64,000 bases of DNA, taken from contig NZ_FXAM01000001.1 of NCBI RefSeq assembly GCF_900155475.1, positions 124,001 to 188,000 on the forward strand, given 5' to 3'. Both the position numbers and the translations under genes were made by a program. Origin of the DNA: Methylomagnum ishizawai. Lineage in GTDB: Bacteria > Pseudomonadota > Gammaproteobacteria > Methylococcales > Methylococcaceae. Numbering within the stretch: the stretch's first letter is position 1; each line of letters opens with the position of its first letter. Below the pieces are notes generated by a model. That model saw only the letters and a list, made by a program, of their open reading frames with translations. It ran no database searches and was not told the DNA's origin. Positions 19,647 through 27,421 of the stretch are shown here, piece after piece.

Positions 19647-20621
19647 ATGAATAATCCTCCATCCGCCGAATCCCAAGCCGCCACCCTGCTCCAAACCCTC
19701 CGCGCCGAACTCTCCAAAGCCCTGATCGGCCAAGCCGACCTGATCGACGAAGTCCTGATCGGCTTGGTTTCGGGAGCGCATGTGTTGTTGGAGGGCGTCC
19801 CCGGCCTGGGCAAAACCCTGCTGGTCAAGGCGCTGGCGCGAGCTTGCGCCGGGCAATTCGGGCGCATCCAATTCACGCCCGACCTGATGCCCTCGGATGT
19901 GGTGGGCCATACCTTCTTCGATATGGCGAGCGGCCAGTTCATCACCCGCCGGGGTCCGGTGTTCGCCCATTGGCTGCTGGCCGACGAGATCAACCGCGCC
20001 CCGGCCAAGACCCAGGCCGCCCTGTTGGAAGTCATGCAGGAAAACCAAGTGACCCTGGACGGCACGGCCCTGCCCCTGCCCCGGCCCTTCATGGTGCTGG
20101 CGACCCAGAATCCCATCGAGCAGGAAGGCACCTATCCCCTGCCCGAAGCGCAATTGGACCGCTTCCTGCTCAAAATCCGCATCGACTACCCCAGCCTGGA
20201 AGATGAATTACGCCTCACCCGCCAAGTCACCCAAGGTCGCACCGGCGGCGACCTGGACGTAGACGCGGTCGCCACGGTGTTGACGCCCGAGCAGGTGCTG
20301 GGTTTGCAACGGGCGGCGGCGGCGGTGGCGGTGGACGAGCGGGTGCTGGCCTACGCCGTCGCCATCGTCCGCGCTACCCGCGACGATCCGCGCTTGGCGC
20401 TGGGGTCCGGGCCGCGCGGCGGCATCGCCCTGGTGCGGGCGGGCCGGGCGCGGGCGGTATTGGCCGGATGCGGTTATGCCACCCCGGACGATATCAAGGC
20501 CGTGGCCCTGCCCGCGTTGCGGCACCGGGTGATGCCCGCGCCGGAAGCGGATATCGAGGGACTGACCGCCGACGATGTGCTGCGGGCCTTGTTGGAATAT
20601 GTGCCCGCGCCCCGGCTGTAG
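19647..20621 (+). CDS. MoxR family AAA+ ATPase
   Basis: 324-residue cytosolic AAA+ chaperone-like ATPase. Walker A is GVPGLGKT (residues 50-57), Walker B LLADEINRA near 110, sensor/arginine region TQNPIEQEGTYPLPEAQLDR, and a C-terminal lid helix domain. MoxR proteins work with VWA or DUF58 partners to mature or activate other protein complexes, often metal- or envelope-associated. A longer frame begins at 19536, but the ATG at 19647 gives the normal MoxR N-terminus. It is followed after one base by the DUF58 gene, the standard pairing. Confidence 0.93.
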   Translation: MNNPPSAESQAATLLQTLRAELSKALIGQADLIDEVLIGLVSGAHVLLEGVPGLGKTLLVKALARACAGQFGRIQFTPDLMPSDVVGHTFFDMASGQFITRRGPVFAHWLLADEINRAPAKTQAALLEVMQENQVTLDGTALPLPRPFMVLATQNPIEQEGTYPLPEAQLDRFLLKIRIDYPSLEDELRLTRQVTQGRTGGDLDVDAVATVLTPEQVLGLQRAAAAVAVDERVLAYAVAIVRATRDDPRLALGSGPRGGIALVRAGRARAVLAGCGYATPDDIKAVALPALRHRVMPAPEADIEGLTADDVLRALLEYVPAPRL

Positions 20622-20622
20622 G

Positions 20623-21933
20623 ATGGCGGGGTTATTGCCGCACCGGCCCTTGCTCGTCGCCCTGGCGGGCTGGTTCGGCAGCGCGGTGTTGGCGGTGGTG
20701 TGGCCTGGGCTGTTGCCGGTTTGGCAATGGGGCGGGGCGGTCCTGCTGGGCGTGGCCTTGGCCGATGCCGGGCTGGCGTTGCGTTTCGGCAAACCGCCGA
20801 CGGTGCGGCGCGAGGTCCGGGCTGTCTGGCCTTTGGGCGTGGCGCAAACCATCGGCTTGCGCCTGACCGGCGGGGATGGCGCGGGCTGGGTGTTCGACCG
20901 CCCGCCCCTGGCGTTCGCCGCCGCGGCCCAAGCCCAGGCGTTCCGGGTGCGGGATGGGGAATGGACCCAGGTCCATTATCGGCTCACGCCCACCGAGCGC
21001 GGCGAGCATCGCTTCGGCGCGGTCGAATTGCGGCTGTTGTCGCCCTTGCGCTTGTGGCTGACCCAGCACCGGGCGGGGGAAACCCAGACGGTGCGGGTCT
21101 ATCCCAATTTCGCCCAGATCGCCGAATACACCTTGCTGGCGACCGACAACCGGCTGTCGCAACTGGGCGTATTGCGGCGGCGGCGGCGCGGCGAAGGCTC
21201 GGATTTCCAGCAACTGCGCGAGTACCGCCGCGACGATGCCCTGCGTAGCATCGATTGGAAAGCCACGGCCAAGTACCGCAAGCCCATCGTCCGCGAATAC
21301 CAGGACGAGCGCGACCAACGGCTGGTGTTCCTGTTGGATTGCGGCCAGCGCATGCGGGCGCGGGACGGGGTGCTGTCCCATTTCGACCATACCCTGAACG
21401 CCTTGCTGTTGCTGGCCTATGTGGCCCTGCGCCAGGGCGACGGGGTGGGCCTCGCCACCTTCGCCCATGCCCAGCCGCGTTTCCTGGCCCCGCGCAAATC
21501 GCTGGGCACCGTCCAACACCTGCTGGACGCCACCTACGACCTGCAACCCACGCCGCGCACCCCGGATTATTTGAGGGCGGCCCAATCCTTGGCCGAGCGG
21601 CTGGAACGGCGGGCGCTGATCATCCTGCTCACCAATCTGCGCGACGAGGACGAGTCCACCCTGGTCCCGGCCTTGCGCCTGTTGGGACGGCGGCATCCTG
21701 TGCTGGTCGCCAATTTGCGGGAAACCGTCCTGGACGCGGTGTTGGCCCGGCCCATCGCGGATTTCGACGCCGCCTTGGGCTATGCCGCCGCCGTGGATTA
21801 CCGCCGCGCCCGGCGGCGGCAATGGGCGGTGTTGCAGGCCCAGGGTGCCCAGGTGTTGGAGGTGGCCCCGCCCGGATTGCCCACGGCCCTGGTCAACCGC
21901 TATTGGGAGATGAAGCGTGGCGGTCTGCTATGA
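20623..21933 (+). CDS. DUF58 (VWA-like) membrane protein
   Basis: 436-residue partner of MoxR. Two hydrophobic helices near residues 10-50 anchor it in the inner membrane; the cytosolic part contains the DUF58 core YRRDDALRSIDWKATAKYRK followed by a degenerate VWA fold starting at LVFLLDCGQRM. The frame runs back to 20575 inside moxR, but the ATG at 20623, immediately after the moxR stop (TAGGATG), is the natural coupled start. DUF58 proteins are thought to present substrates to MoxR; the target here is unknown. Confidence 0.9.
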   Translation: MAGLLPHRPLLVALAGWFGSAVLAVVWPGLLPVWQWGGAVLLGVALADAGLALRFGKPPTVRREVRAVWPLGVAQTIGLRLTGGDGAGWVFDRPPLAFAAAAQAQAFRVRDGEWTQVHYRLTPTERGEHRFGAVELRLLSPLRLWLTQHRAGETQTVRVYPNFAQIAEYTLLATDNRLSQLGVLRRRRRGEGSDFQQLREYRRDDALRSIDWKATAKYRKPIVREYQDERDQRLVFLLDCGQRMRARDGVLSHFDHTLNALLLLAYVALRQGDGVGLATFAHAQPRFLAPRKSLGTVQHLLDATYDLQPTPRTPDYLRAAQSLAERLERRALIILLTNLRDEDESTLVPALRLLGRRHPVLVANLRETVLDAVLARPIADFDAALGYAAAVDYRRARRRQWAVLQAQGAQVLEVAPPGLPTALVNRYWEMKRGGLL

Positions 21934-21982
21934 GGAGTAATATCGCTGTTTCGCCATATCTTGTTCAAACCCGGAGCCCTCC

Positions 21983-22801
21983 ATGAGCACGCCAGAACCC
22001 ACCCCCGAGGCCGACGAAACCCAGAATCCCTACGAAGCGCCCCAGGCCAGGGTGGACGATCCCGGCCTCGAAGGTCTGGGCGAATTACTGGAGACGCCCC
22101 GTGCGCTCGAATTCATGCGGGGTTTGGGGTGGTTGGCCGGCGGCTGGGAATTGTTCGCCAGGGCACCCGCCACCTGGATCGGCATCGTGATCCTGTGGAT
22201 GGTCATTATCGGCTTGATCCTGTTGGGCCAGAGCCTGGTGGCGAATCTGGTGGTGGGGCTGGTCAATACACTGTTCATGGGCGGCCTGATGTATGGCTGC
22301 CATGCGCTCACCCAGGAACGGGACGGCCTGGGGGTCGAACACCTGTTCGCGGGCTTGCTCCGCCGCTTCCTCAGCTTGGCCTTGATCGGGCTGGCCGGGA
22401 GCGCCGCCAGCGCCGCGGTCCTGTTCGGCTCGTTCATCGCCGCCCTGGGGCTGCCGACGGGATTCAACATCCTGATCCACGGCGAAGCGGTGGCGATGAT
22501 GCCCGATCCGGTCCGCTTGTTGCTCGCCGTGTTGATGATATCGGCCCTGATGATGCCGGTGATGATGGCGCTGTGGTTCGCCCCGGCCCTGGCCGTCTTG
22601 CACGATGTGCCGCCGGGGCTGGCCTTGGGCCTCAGCTTCCGGGGCTGCCTGCGGAACCTCATGCCATTCCTGGCCTATGGCCTGGGCGGCGCGGCCTTGA
22701 CGGTCCTGGCCGTCCTGACCCTGGGCCTGGGCTGGCTGGTGTTGTGGCCGGTGTTGATCGCCTCGACCTATGTGGCCTACCGCAACATCTTCACCGAGTG
22801 A
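21983..22801 (+). CDS. BPSS1780-type multi-pass membrane protein
   Basis: 272-residue inner-membrane protein with a polar, acidic N-terminus (QNPYEAPQARV) and about five hydrophobic segments (WIGIVILWMVIIGLILL, LVVGLVNTLFMGGLMYG and others), ending TYVAYRNIF. The N-terminal NPYxAPxA element and overall shape match uncharacterised membrane proteins known as BPSS1780-like. It sits between the MoxR/DUF58 pair and the RDD gene, with 49 bp and 3 bp gaps, so the four probably form one operon. Function unknown. Confidence 0.75.
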   Translation: MSTPEPTPEADETQNPYEAPQARVDDPGLEGLGELLETPRALEFMRGLGWLAGGWELFARAPATWIGIVILWMVIIGLILLGQSLVANLVVGLVNTLFMGGLMYGCHALTQERDGLGVEHLFAGLLRRFLSLALIGLAGSAASAAVLFGSFIAALGLPTGFNILIHGEAVAMMPDPVRLLLAVLMISALMMPVMMALWFAPALAVLHDVPPGLALGLSFRGCLRNLMPFLAYGLGGAALTVLAVLTLGLGWLVLWPVLIASTYVAYRNIFTE

Positions 22802-22804
22802 GCG

Positions 22805-23521
22805 ATGACCCGCCCGCCTCCCGATACCGTCCGCGTGGTCGTGACGCCCGAAGGCTGCGAATTGGTCCTGCGCTTGGCGGGACCGGCGGCGCGGGCGCGG
22901 GCGTTTTGCATCGACGCCTTGATCCGTTTCCTCGTGTTCGTGGCCGCGGCCACCTTGCTGGGGCGGCTGGGTTCGATGGGCATGGGGCTGTTATTGCTGG
23001 CCTATTTCGGGCTGGCTTGGGGGTATCCGGTGTTGTTCGAGGTCTTCAATGCCGGGGCCACGCCGGGCAAGCGCCTGTGCGGGCTGGCCGTGCTGCGCGA
23101 CGACGGCACCCCGGTCGGCTGGGACGCCGCTTTCCTGCGCAACGCCCTGCGTTTCGTGGACGCCGCCCCGGTGGGCTATGCGGTGGGCTTGGTGACCATG
23201 GGCTTGAATGGCGATGGCAAGCGCCTGGGCGATATCCTGGCCGGGACGGTGGTGGTGTATCGGGGCATGAAAACAACCGATCCGGGCGGCGCCGCCGCGG
23301 TGGAGGGCGTGGAACCGCCCCCTTTTCCCCTCGGCACCGGAGAACAGCGGGCGCTGTTGGAATACCGCCGCCGGGCCGCGCTGCTGACCCCGGAACGCGC
23401 CTTGGAACTGGCCGCTTTGGCCGCGCCCCTGACCGCCGGGCTTCCCCCGGAAGCGGGCCGGGCGCGCTTATTCCGCCTCGCCGATTTCCTGCTGGGCCGC
23501 GCCGTCCGGGGCCGGGATTGA
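22805..23521 (+). CDS. RDD family membrane protein
   Basis: 238-residue membrane protein with the RDD domain at about residues 10-145: a first helix containing the RAFCIDALIRF version of the Arg-Asp motif, a second helix (LLLLAYFGLAWGYPVLFEVF), then GATPGKRLCGLAVLRDDGTP, and a third segment ending GKRLGDILAGTVVVYR. The remaining 90 residues are soluble and helical. It starts 3 bp after the upstream stop. RDD proteins are proposed transporters or exchangers, without firm substrate. MoxR-DUF58-RDD neighbourhoods recur in many bacteria. Confidence 0.85.
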   Translation: MTRPPPDTVRVVVTPEGCELVLRLAGPAARARAFCIDALIRFLVFVAAATLLGRLGSMGMGLLLLAYFGLAWGYPVLFEVFNAGATPGKRLCGLAVLRDDGTPVGWDAAFLRNALRFVDAAPVGYAVGLVTMGLNGDGKRLGDILAGTVVVYRGMKTTDPGGAAAVEGVEPPPFPLGTGEQRALLEYRRRAALLTPERALELAALAAPLTAGLPPEAGRARLFRLADFLLGRAVRGRD

Positions 23522-23788
23522 AGCCCGGCTGTAATGATCCTGTAAACTGGCCGGGTAAACCTTAGCGCTTGGCCCAAGGGCCACCACCGGGCAAACTTCC
23601 CCCCCATCCCGGCGGGGCTGGCATAATACCCCCCGACTCTCCGCCTTATTTCCCTGGAATTCGCGCCACCCGTCCGGTTTTTCCATGGCGGGAGCGTACG
23701 GCGCGGATTCCGGTTGTTCCCCGCCCGGACGGTATTTCCCAAGGAATGCCGGGCGCGGGCGGTTCCACGAAGAGTTCATGGAGGCATC

Positions 23789-24109
23789 ATGGCAAAACTC
23801 ACCAACATACTGAAAAGCGATATCACCAAGGGCGTGGCGATTGGCCTGGGCGTGGCCGCCGCAGGGCTGCTACTGACGCCGGCCTTGCGACCCGTCACCC
23901 GCGGCGCGATGAAGAGCGGCATCCTCTTGTTCGAAAAAGGCCGCGAATGGATGGCGGAAGCCAGCGAATCCCTGGAAGATTTGGTCGCCGAGGTGCGGGC
24001 CGAATTGGCCGAGCAACGCTTCGCCGATGAAGCCGTGTTCGAAGAAGACGGGGATATCGAAGACGCCATGGAGACGGCCGCGGCAACCGCCGAAGAAGCC
24101 CAGGGCTGA
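23789..24109 (+). CDS. DUF5132 small membrane-associated protein
   Basis: 106-residue protein: a Gly/Ala-rich hydrophobic helix at about 10-35 (GVAIGLGVAAAGLLLTPALRPV), then an amphipathic segment AMKSGILLFEKGREWMAEA and an acidic C-terminal tail (EDLVAEVRAELAEQ). This matches DUF5132 proteins, small membrane proteins of unknown role. GGAG lies 7 nt before the ATG at 23789; the frame extends upstream to 23714 but without a good ribosome site. It is preceded by 267 bp without a gene, containing a 6-bp inverted repeat near 23525-23558. Confidence 0.72.
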   Translation: MAKLTNILKSDITKGVAIGLGVAAAGLLLTPALRPVTRGAMKSGILLFEKGREWMAEASESLEDLVAEVRAELAEQRFADEAVFEEDGDIEDAMETAAATAEEAQG

Positions 24110-24229
24110 AGCCCCCATCGCGCGGCGCGGCCCATCGGGCCGGTCGCGCACCCGCCGGACCCCATCCTTTCCTACCGGCCTTCCGGCCGATCCACCCTCC
24201 GCCCCATCCTTGGTTCCAGCGGTGCCGAT

Positions 24230-24820
24230 TCAGCGCAGGCGTTGATGCAGGGGGCTTTTGCGGGGGAAATGCGCCTTGAGGAATTCCATTTGGTCGCTCA
24301 AGACCCGGCGGCCCTGTAGGTAGATGTACTCGGCGTGGGTGGGCACGAAGGGGATCGCCAGGAGTTGCATCCCGGCTTGCTCGGGGGTGCGGCCGGCCTT
24401 GTGGTTGTTGCAGCGCTTGCAGGCGGTGACGACATTGTTCCAGATATCCGCGCCGCCTTGGCTGATGGGGGTGATGTGGTCGCGGGAGAGGTCGCCCTGG
24501 CCGAAATGCTGGCCGCAATAAAGGCAGAGGTTGTTGTCGCGGCGGAACAGGGCGGGGTTGCTGAGGGGGGGGATGTAGTTCGGGTCGGTGCCGTAACCGC
24601 TGCCGTGCTGATGATAGGTGGCGATGATCGAGTTGACCTCGATGATGCTGCGCCTGCCGGTCTTGGCGTTGATGCCGCCGTGTAGGGTGTAGAGGTGCGT
24701 GCCGCAGCTATAGGCGACCTGCCCCAGGTGATAGAGTTTCGCCGCCTCCTGGTAGCCTATCCATTCCAGGGGCATGCCGGAGGCGTCGGTTCGCAACACC
24801 TGTAGATGATAAATCTCCAT
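24230..24820 (-). CDS. HNH endonuclease family protein
   Basis: 196-residue protein with an HNH/zinc-ribbon nuclease core at about residues 95-145: CLYC (99-102), SRDHITPISQGG with Asp-His (114-115), NNVV Asn, and CKRCNNHKAG (134-143). The N-terminal half (MEIYHLQVLRTDASGMPLEW) matches a widespread stand-alone HNH family seen in many bacterial chromosomes without nearby defence or phage genes. GGAGG lies 4 nt before the ATG. The biological target is unknown; the surroundings give no hint of a homing or restriction role. Confidence 0.88.
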   Translation of the reverse strand: MEIYHLQVLRTDASGMPLEWIGYQEAAKLYHLGQVAYSCGTHLYTLHGGINAKTGRRSIIEVNSIIATYHQHGSGYGTDPNYIPPLSNPALFRRDNNLCLYCGQHFGQGDLSRDHITPISQGGADIWNNVVTACKRCNNHKAGRTPEQAGMQLLAIPFVPTHAEYIYLQGRRVLSDQMEFLKAHFPRKSPLHQRLR

Positions 24821-24904
24821 GTTTCCTCCATAGTTGAGCGCTGGCGGGTTTTCATTCGGGATGTGTGCTTAGGGTTCACTGCAAAAGATCGGAAAAGCAA
24901 AGAC

Positions 24905-24913
24905 TTATGCACA
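24905..24913 (+). promoter_or_regulatory. DnaA-box-like site (one mismatch)
   Basis: TTATGCACA differs from the consensus DnaA box TTATCCACA at one position. It lies about 180 bp upstream of the pair at 25082-25102, in the same AT-richer spacer and in the same orientation. Confidence 0.4.
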
Positions 24914-25081
24914 GTGTATTCAATTTGGCCGGAGAGGGAAAACTTTGCGGGTGTCGGCCCGGCCCTGGGTTTTGGCCTGGACATAGGTATTTGCTTTTCA
25001 AGGGGTTTTTTCGCTGGATCGAAATCCCGTGGAGCGTGCGCGTCCAGGAAATCCCATCGGATCGACGCGATCCCGCGCCAA

Positions 25082-25102
25082 TAATCCACAAAGTTATCCA
25101 CA
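25082..25102 (+). promoter_or_regulatory. Two directly repeated DnaA-box-like sites upstream of priA
   Basis: TAATCCACA at 25082-25090 (one mismatch) and the perfect consensus TTATCCACA at 25094-25102 are arranged head to tail, 12 bp apart. They lie 70-90 bp before the priA start. They may allow DnaA to control priA, or may belong to a wider DnaA-binding locus. Confidence 0.55.
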
Positions 25103-25171
25103 GCCTTGCGAACGGCTCCAAGCCGCGGTTTCCAGGCGTATGCTAGGCGGCTTTTATGTCCTGGGTTTGAC

Positions 25172-27373
25172 ATGCCCAAGGTGCTGAAAATCGCGGTCCA
25201 GGCTCCATTGCGGAGCGTGTTCGACTATCTGCCGCCCGCCGGGTCCGATCCCGACACCTTGCGGCCCGGCGTCAGGGTCCAGGTGCCGTTCGGACCCCGG
25301 CGGCGGATCGGCGTGCTGCTGGAAATCGCCGATTCTTCCGAACTCGATCCCGCCAAGCTCAAGCCGGTCCTGGCCGTGTTGGACCCCGAACCCCTACTCT
25401 CGGCGGACGATCTCGCCCTCTTAACCTGGGCCAGCCGCTATTACCATTATCCCATCGGCGAAGCCCTGGCCCTGGCTTTCGCGCCCTTGCTGCGGGAGGG
25501 AAAATCCGCCGCGCCGGAAACCGTCCGCGTCCTCTGCCCAGAGGGTCCCGGCGCCGCCGGGGCCGCTGCCTTGGTGAAACGCTCGCCCCGCCAAGCCGAA
25601 TTACTGCGCCTGTTGTGGGAACATCCCGGCGGTTTGCCGCCCGCGATCCTGGCCGGGCTGGACGGTGGCAAGCACACCGCCAACGCCTTGGTCGGCAAGG
25701 GCTTGGCGCGGTGGCGGGAACAAGCGGCCCAGGTAGCCGCCGCCCTCCCCGCCCCAGCCCCGGCTTTGGAACTCAATCCCGGCCAAACCGCCGCCGTGGC
25801 GCGGGTGCTGGAAGCCTTGGGCGGCTTCCGGGCCTTCCTGTTGGATGGCGTCACCGGCAGCGGCAAGACCGAGGTGTATTTGCGGCTGGCGGGCGAGGTG
25901 CTGGCGCGGGGCGGACAGGTCATGGTGCTGGTGCCCGAAATCAGCCTGACCCCGCAATTGGAAGCCCGCTTCCGCGCCCGGTTCCCGGCCCCTTTGGCGG
26001 TCTATCATTCCGGGCTGGCCGCTGGCGAGCGCCGCCGGGCCTGGTTGGCGATGCAGCGCGGCGAGGCTTCGATCCTGCTCGGCACCCGCTCCGCCGTGTT
26101 CATGCCCCTGCGCGCGCCGGGCTTGATCGTGCTGGACGAGGAACACGATGCTTCGTTCAAGCAGCACGACGGCTTCCGTTTCTCGGCGCGGGACGTGGCG
26201 GTGATGCGTGCCCATCTGCTGAAAATCCCGGTGGTGCTAGGTTCCGCCACGCCGTCCCTGGAAAGCCTCCACAACGTCCGCCAAGGGCGCTACCAGCATT
26301 TACACCTGCCGGAACGGGCCGGGGGCGCGGCCCCGCCGCTGTTCCGTTTGTTGGATATCCGCGGCCAGCGCCTGGTGGAAGGCCTGTCCCCCCGGCTTTT
26401 GTCCGAAATCGGCCAAACCCTGGGTAGGCGGGAGCAGGTCTTGCTGTTCGTCAACCGGCGGGGGTTCGCGCCGACCTTGATCTGCCATGCCTGCGGCTGG
26501 GTCGCACAATGCGGCTGTTGCGACGCCAACCTGGTCATCCATTTCGGGGAGGACCGCCTGCGCTGCCATCATTGCGGCCACGAACAAGCCTTGATCCGCG
26601 CCTGCGCCAAGTGTGGCGATACCGGGTTGCGGCCCTTGGGCCTGGGCACCGAACGCATCGAGGCCGCCCTGGAAGAACACTTCCCCGAAGCCCGCGTGGC
26701 CCGCATCGACCGCGACAGCACCCGGCGCAAGGGTTCCTTGCAGCAATTGCTGGACGATATCCAAGCGGGCCGGGTCGATATCCTGGTCGGCACCCAGATG
26801 CTCGCCAAGGGCCATCATTTCCCCAAGGTCACTTTGGTGGGCATCGTCGATGTGGACGGGGGGCTGCACAGCACCGATTACCGGGCGGGCGAGCGCACGG
26901 CGCAATTGATCATGCAGGTGGCGGGGCGGGCCGGGCGCGAGGACAGGCCGGGTTCGGTGCTGCTGCAAACTCGCCAGCCCGGCCATCCCCTGCTATGCAG
27001 TTTGATCCGCGAGGGCTACGCCGGTTTCGCCGAGGGTTGCGCGGCGGAGCGGGCCGCGGCCGGGTTGCCGCCGTTCGGCTATCAGGCGCTATGGCGGGCC
27101 GAATCGGCCGAGGCGGACAGGCCGGGCCGGTTCCTGGCGGGGTTGGCGGAATCGGCGGGACGGATGCGGGCACCGTCCTTGCAGGTGTTGGGTCCGGTGC
27201 CCGCGCCCTTGGCCCGGCGGGCGGGGAAGCACCGTGCCCAATTGTTGCTGCAATCGCCCCGGCGCGGGGAATTGCATGGCGTGGTGGAAACGCTGTTGGA
27301 CGCGGTCCCGGCATTACTGGCCGGGTGCCGGGTGCAGTGGTCGATGGATATCGACCCGGTGGATGTGTATTGA
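25172..27373 (+). CDS. priA: Primosomal protein N' (replication restart helicase PriA)
   Basis: 3'-to-5' DNA helicase that recognises abandoned forks and reloads DnaB. The 733-residue product has the N-terminal 3'-DNA-binding domain (KVLKIAVQAPLRSVFDYLPP), Walker A GVTGSGKT at about 226-233, the DEEH box near 322, eight zinc-binding Cys in CHACGWVAQCGCC and RCHHCGH...CAKCGD (about 437-483), then helicase motifs IDRDSTRRKG, GTQMLAKGHHFPKVTLV and QVAGRAGR. The frame extends to 25106, but the ATG at 25172 gives the standard N-terminus. It is convergent with the TPR/GT41 gene, 48 bp apart. Confidence 0.97.
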   Translation: MPKVLKIAVQAPLRSVFDYLPPAGSDPDTLRPGVRVQVPFGPRRRIGVLLEIADSSELDPAKLKPVLAVLDPEPLLSADDLALLTWASRYYHYPIGEALALAFAPLLREGKSAAPETVRVLCPEGPGAAGAAALVKRSPRQAELLRLLWEHPGGLPPAILAGLDGGKHTANALVGKGLARWREQAAQVAAALPAPAPALELNPGQTAAVARVLEALGGFRAFLLDGVTGSGKTEVYLRLAGEVLARGGQVMVLVPEISLTPQLEARFRARFPAPLAVYHSGLAAGERRRAWLAMQRGEASILLGTRSAVFMPLRAPGLIVLDEEHDASFKQHDGFRFSARDVAVMRAHLLKIPVVLGSATPSLESLHNVRQGRYQHLHLPERAGGAAPPLFRLLDIRGQRLVEGLSPRLLSEIGQTLGRREQVLLFVNRRGFAPTLICHACGWVAQCGCCDANLVIHFGEDRLRCHHCGHEQALIRACAKCGDTGLRPLGLGTERIEAALEEHFPEARVARIDRDSTRRKGSLQQLLDDIQAGRVDILVGTQMLAKGHHFPKVTLVGIVDVDGGLHSTDYRAGERTAQLIMQVAGRAGREDRPGSVLLQTRQPGHPLLCSLIREGYAGFAEGCAAERAAAGLPPFGYQALWRAESAEADRPGRFLAGLAESAGRMRAPSLQVLGPVPAPLARRAGKHRAQLLLQSPRRGELHGVVETLLDAVPALLAGCRVQWSMDIDPVDVY

Positions 27374-27421
27374 GGGAGAACCGCCCGTGCCGTGGGCACC
27401 GACGCGGGGGGCGCGGGGCGG

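Larger units (their letters stand above)
24821..25171. other. 351-bp non-coding region upstream of priA
   Basis: No gene is recognised. The segment is less GC-rich than its neighbours and contains three DnaA-box-like 9-mers listed separately. It should hold divergent promoters for the HNH gene (minus) and priA (plus). Confidence 0.6.

Noticed and set aside
21961-23565. 534-codon plus-strand frame
   Set aside because: Out-of-frame shadow across the BPSS1780-like and RDD genes, both of which have clear membrane-protein translations.
24821-25171. Chromosomal origin oriC
   Set aside because: Only three DnaA-like boxes, no clear AT-rich unwinding element, and none of the genes that usually flank oriC (dnaA, dnaN, gyrB, rpmH, mnmG).
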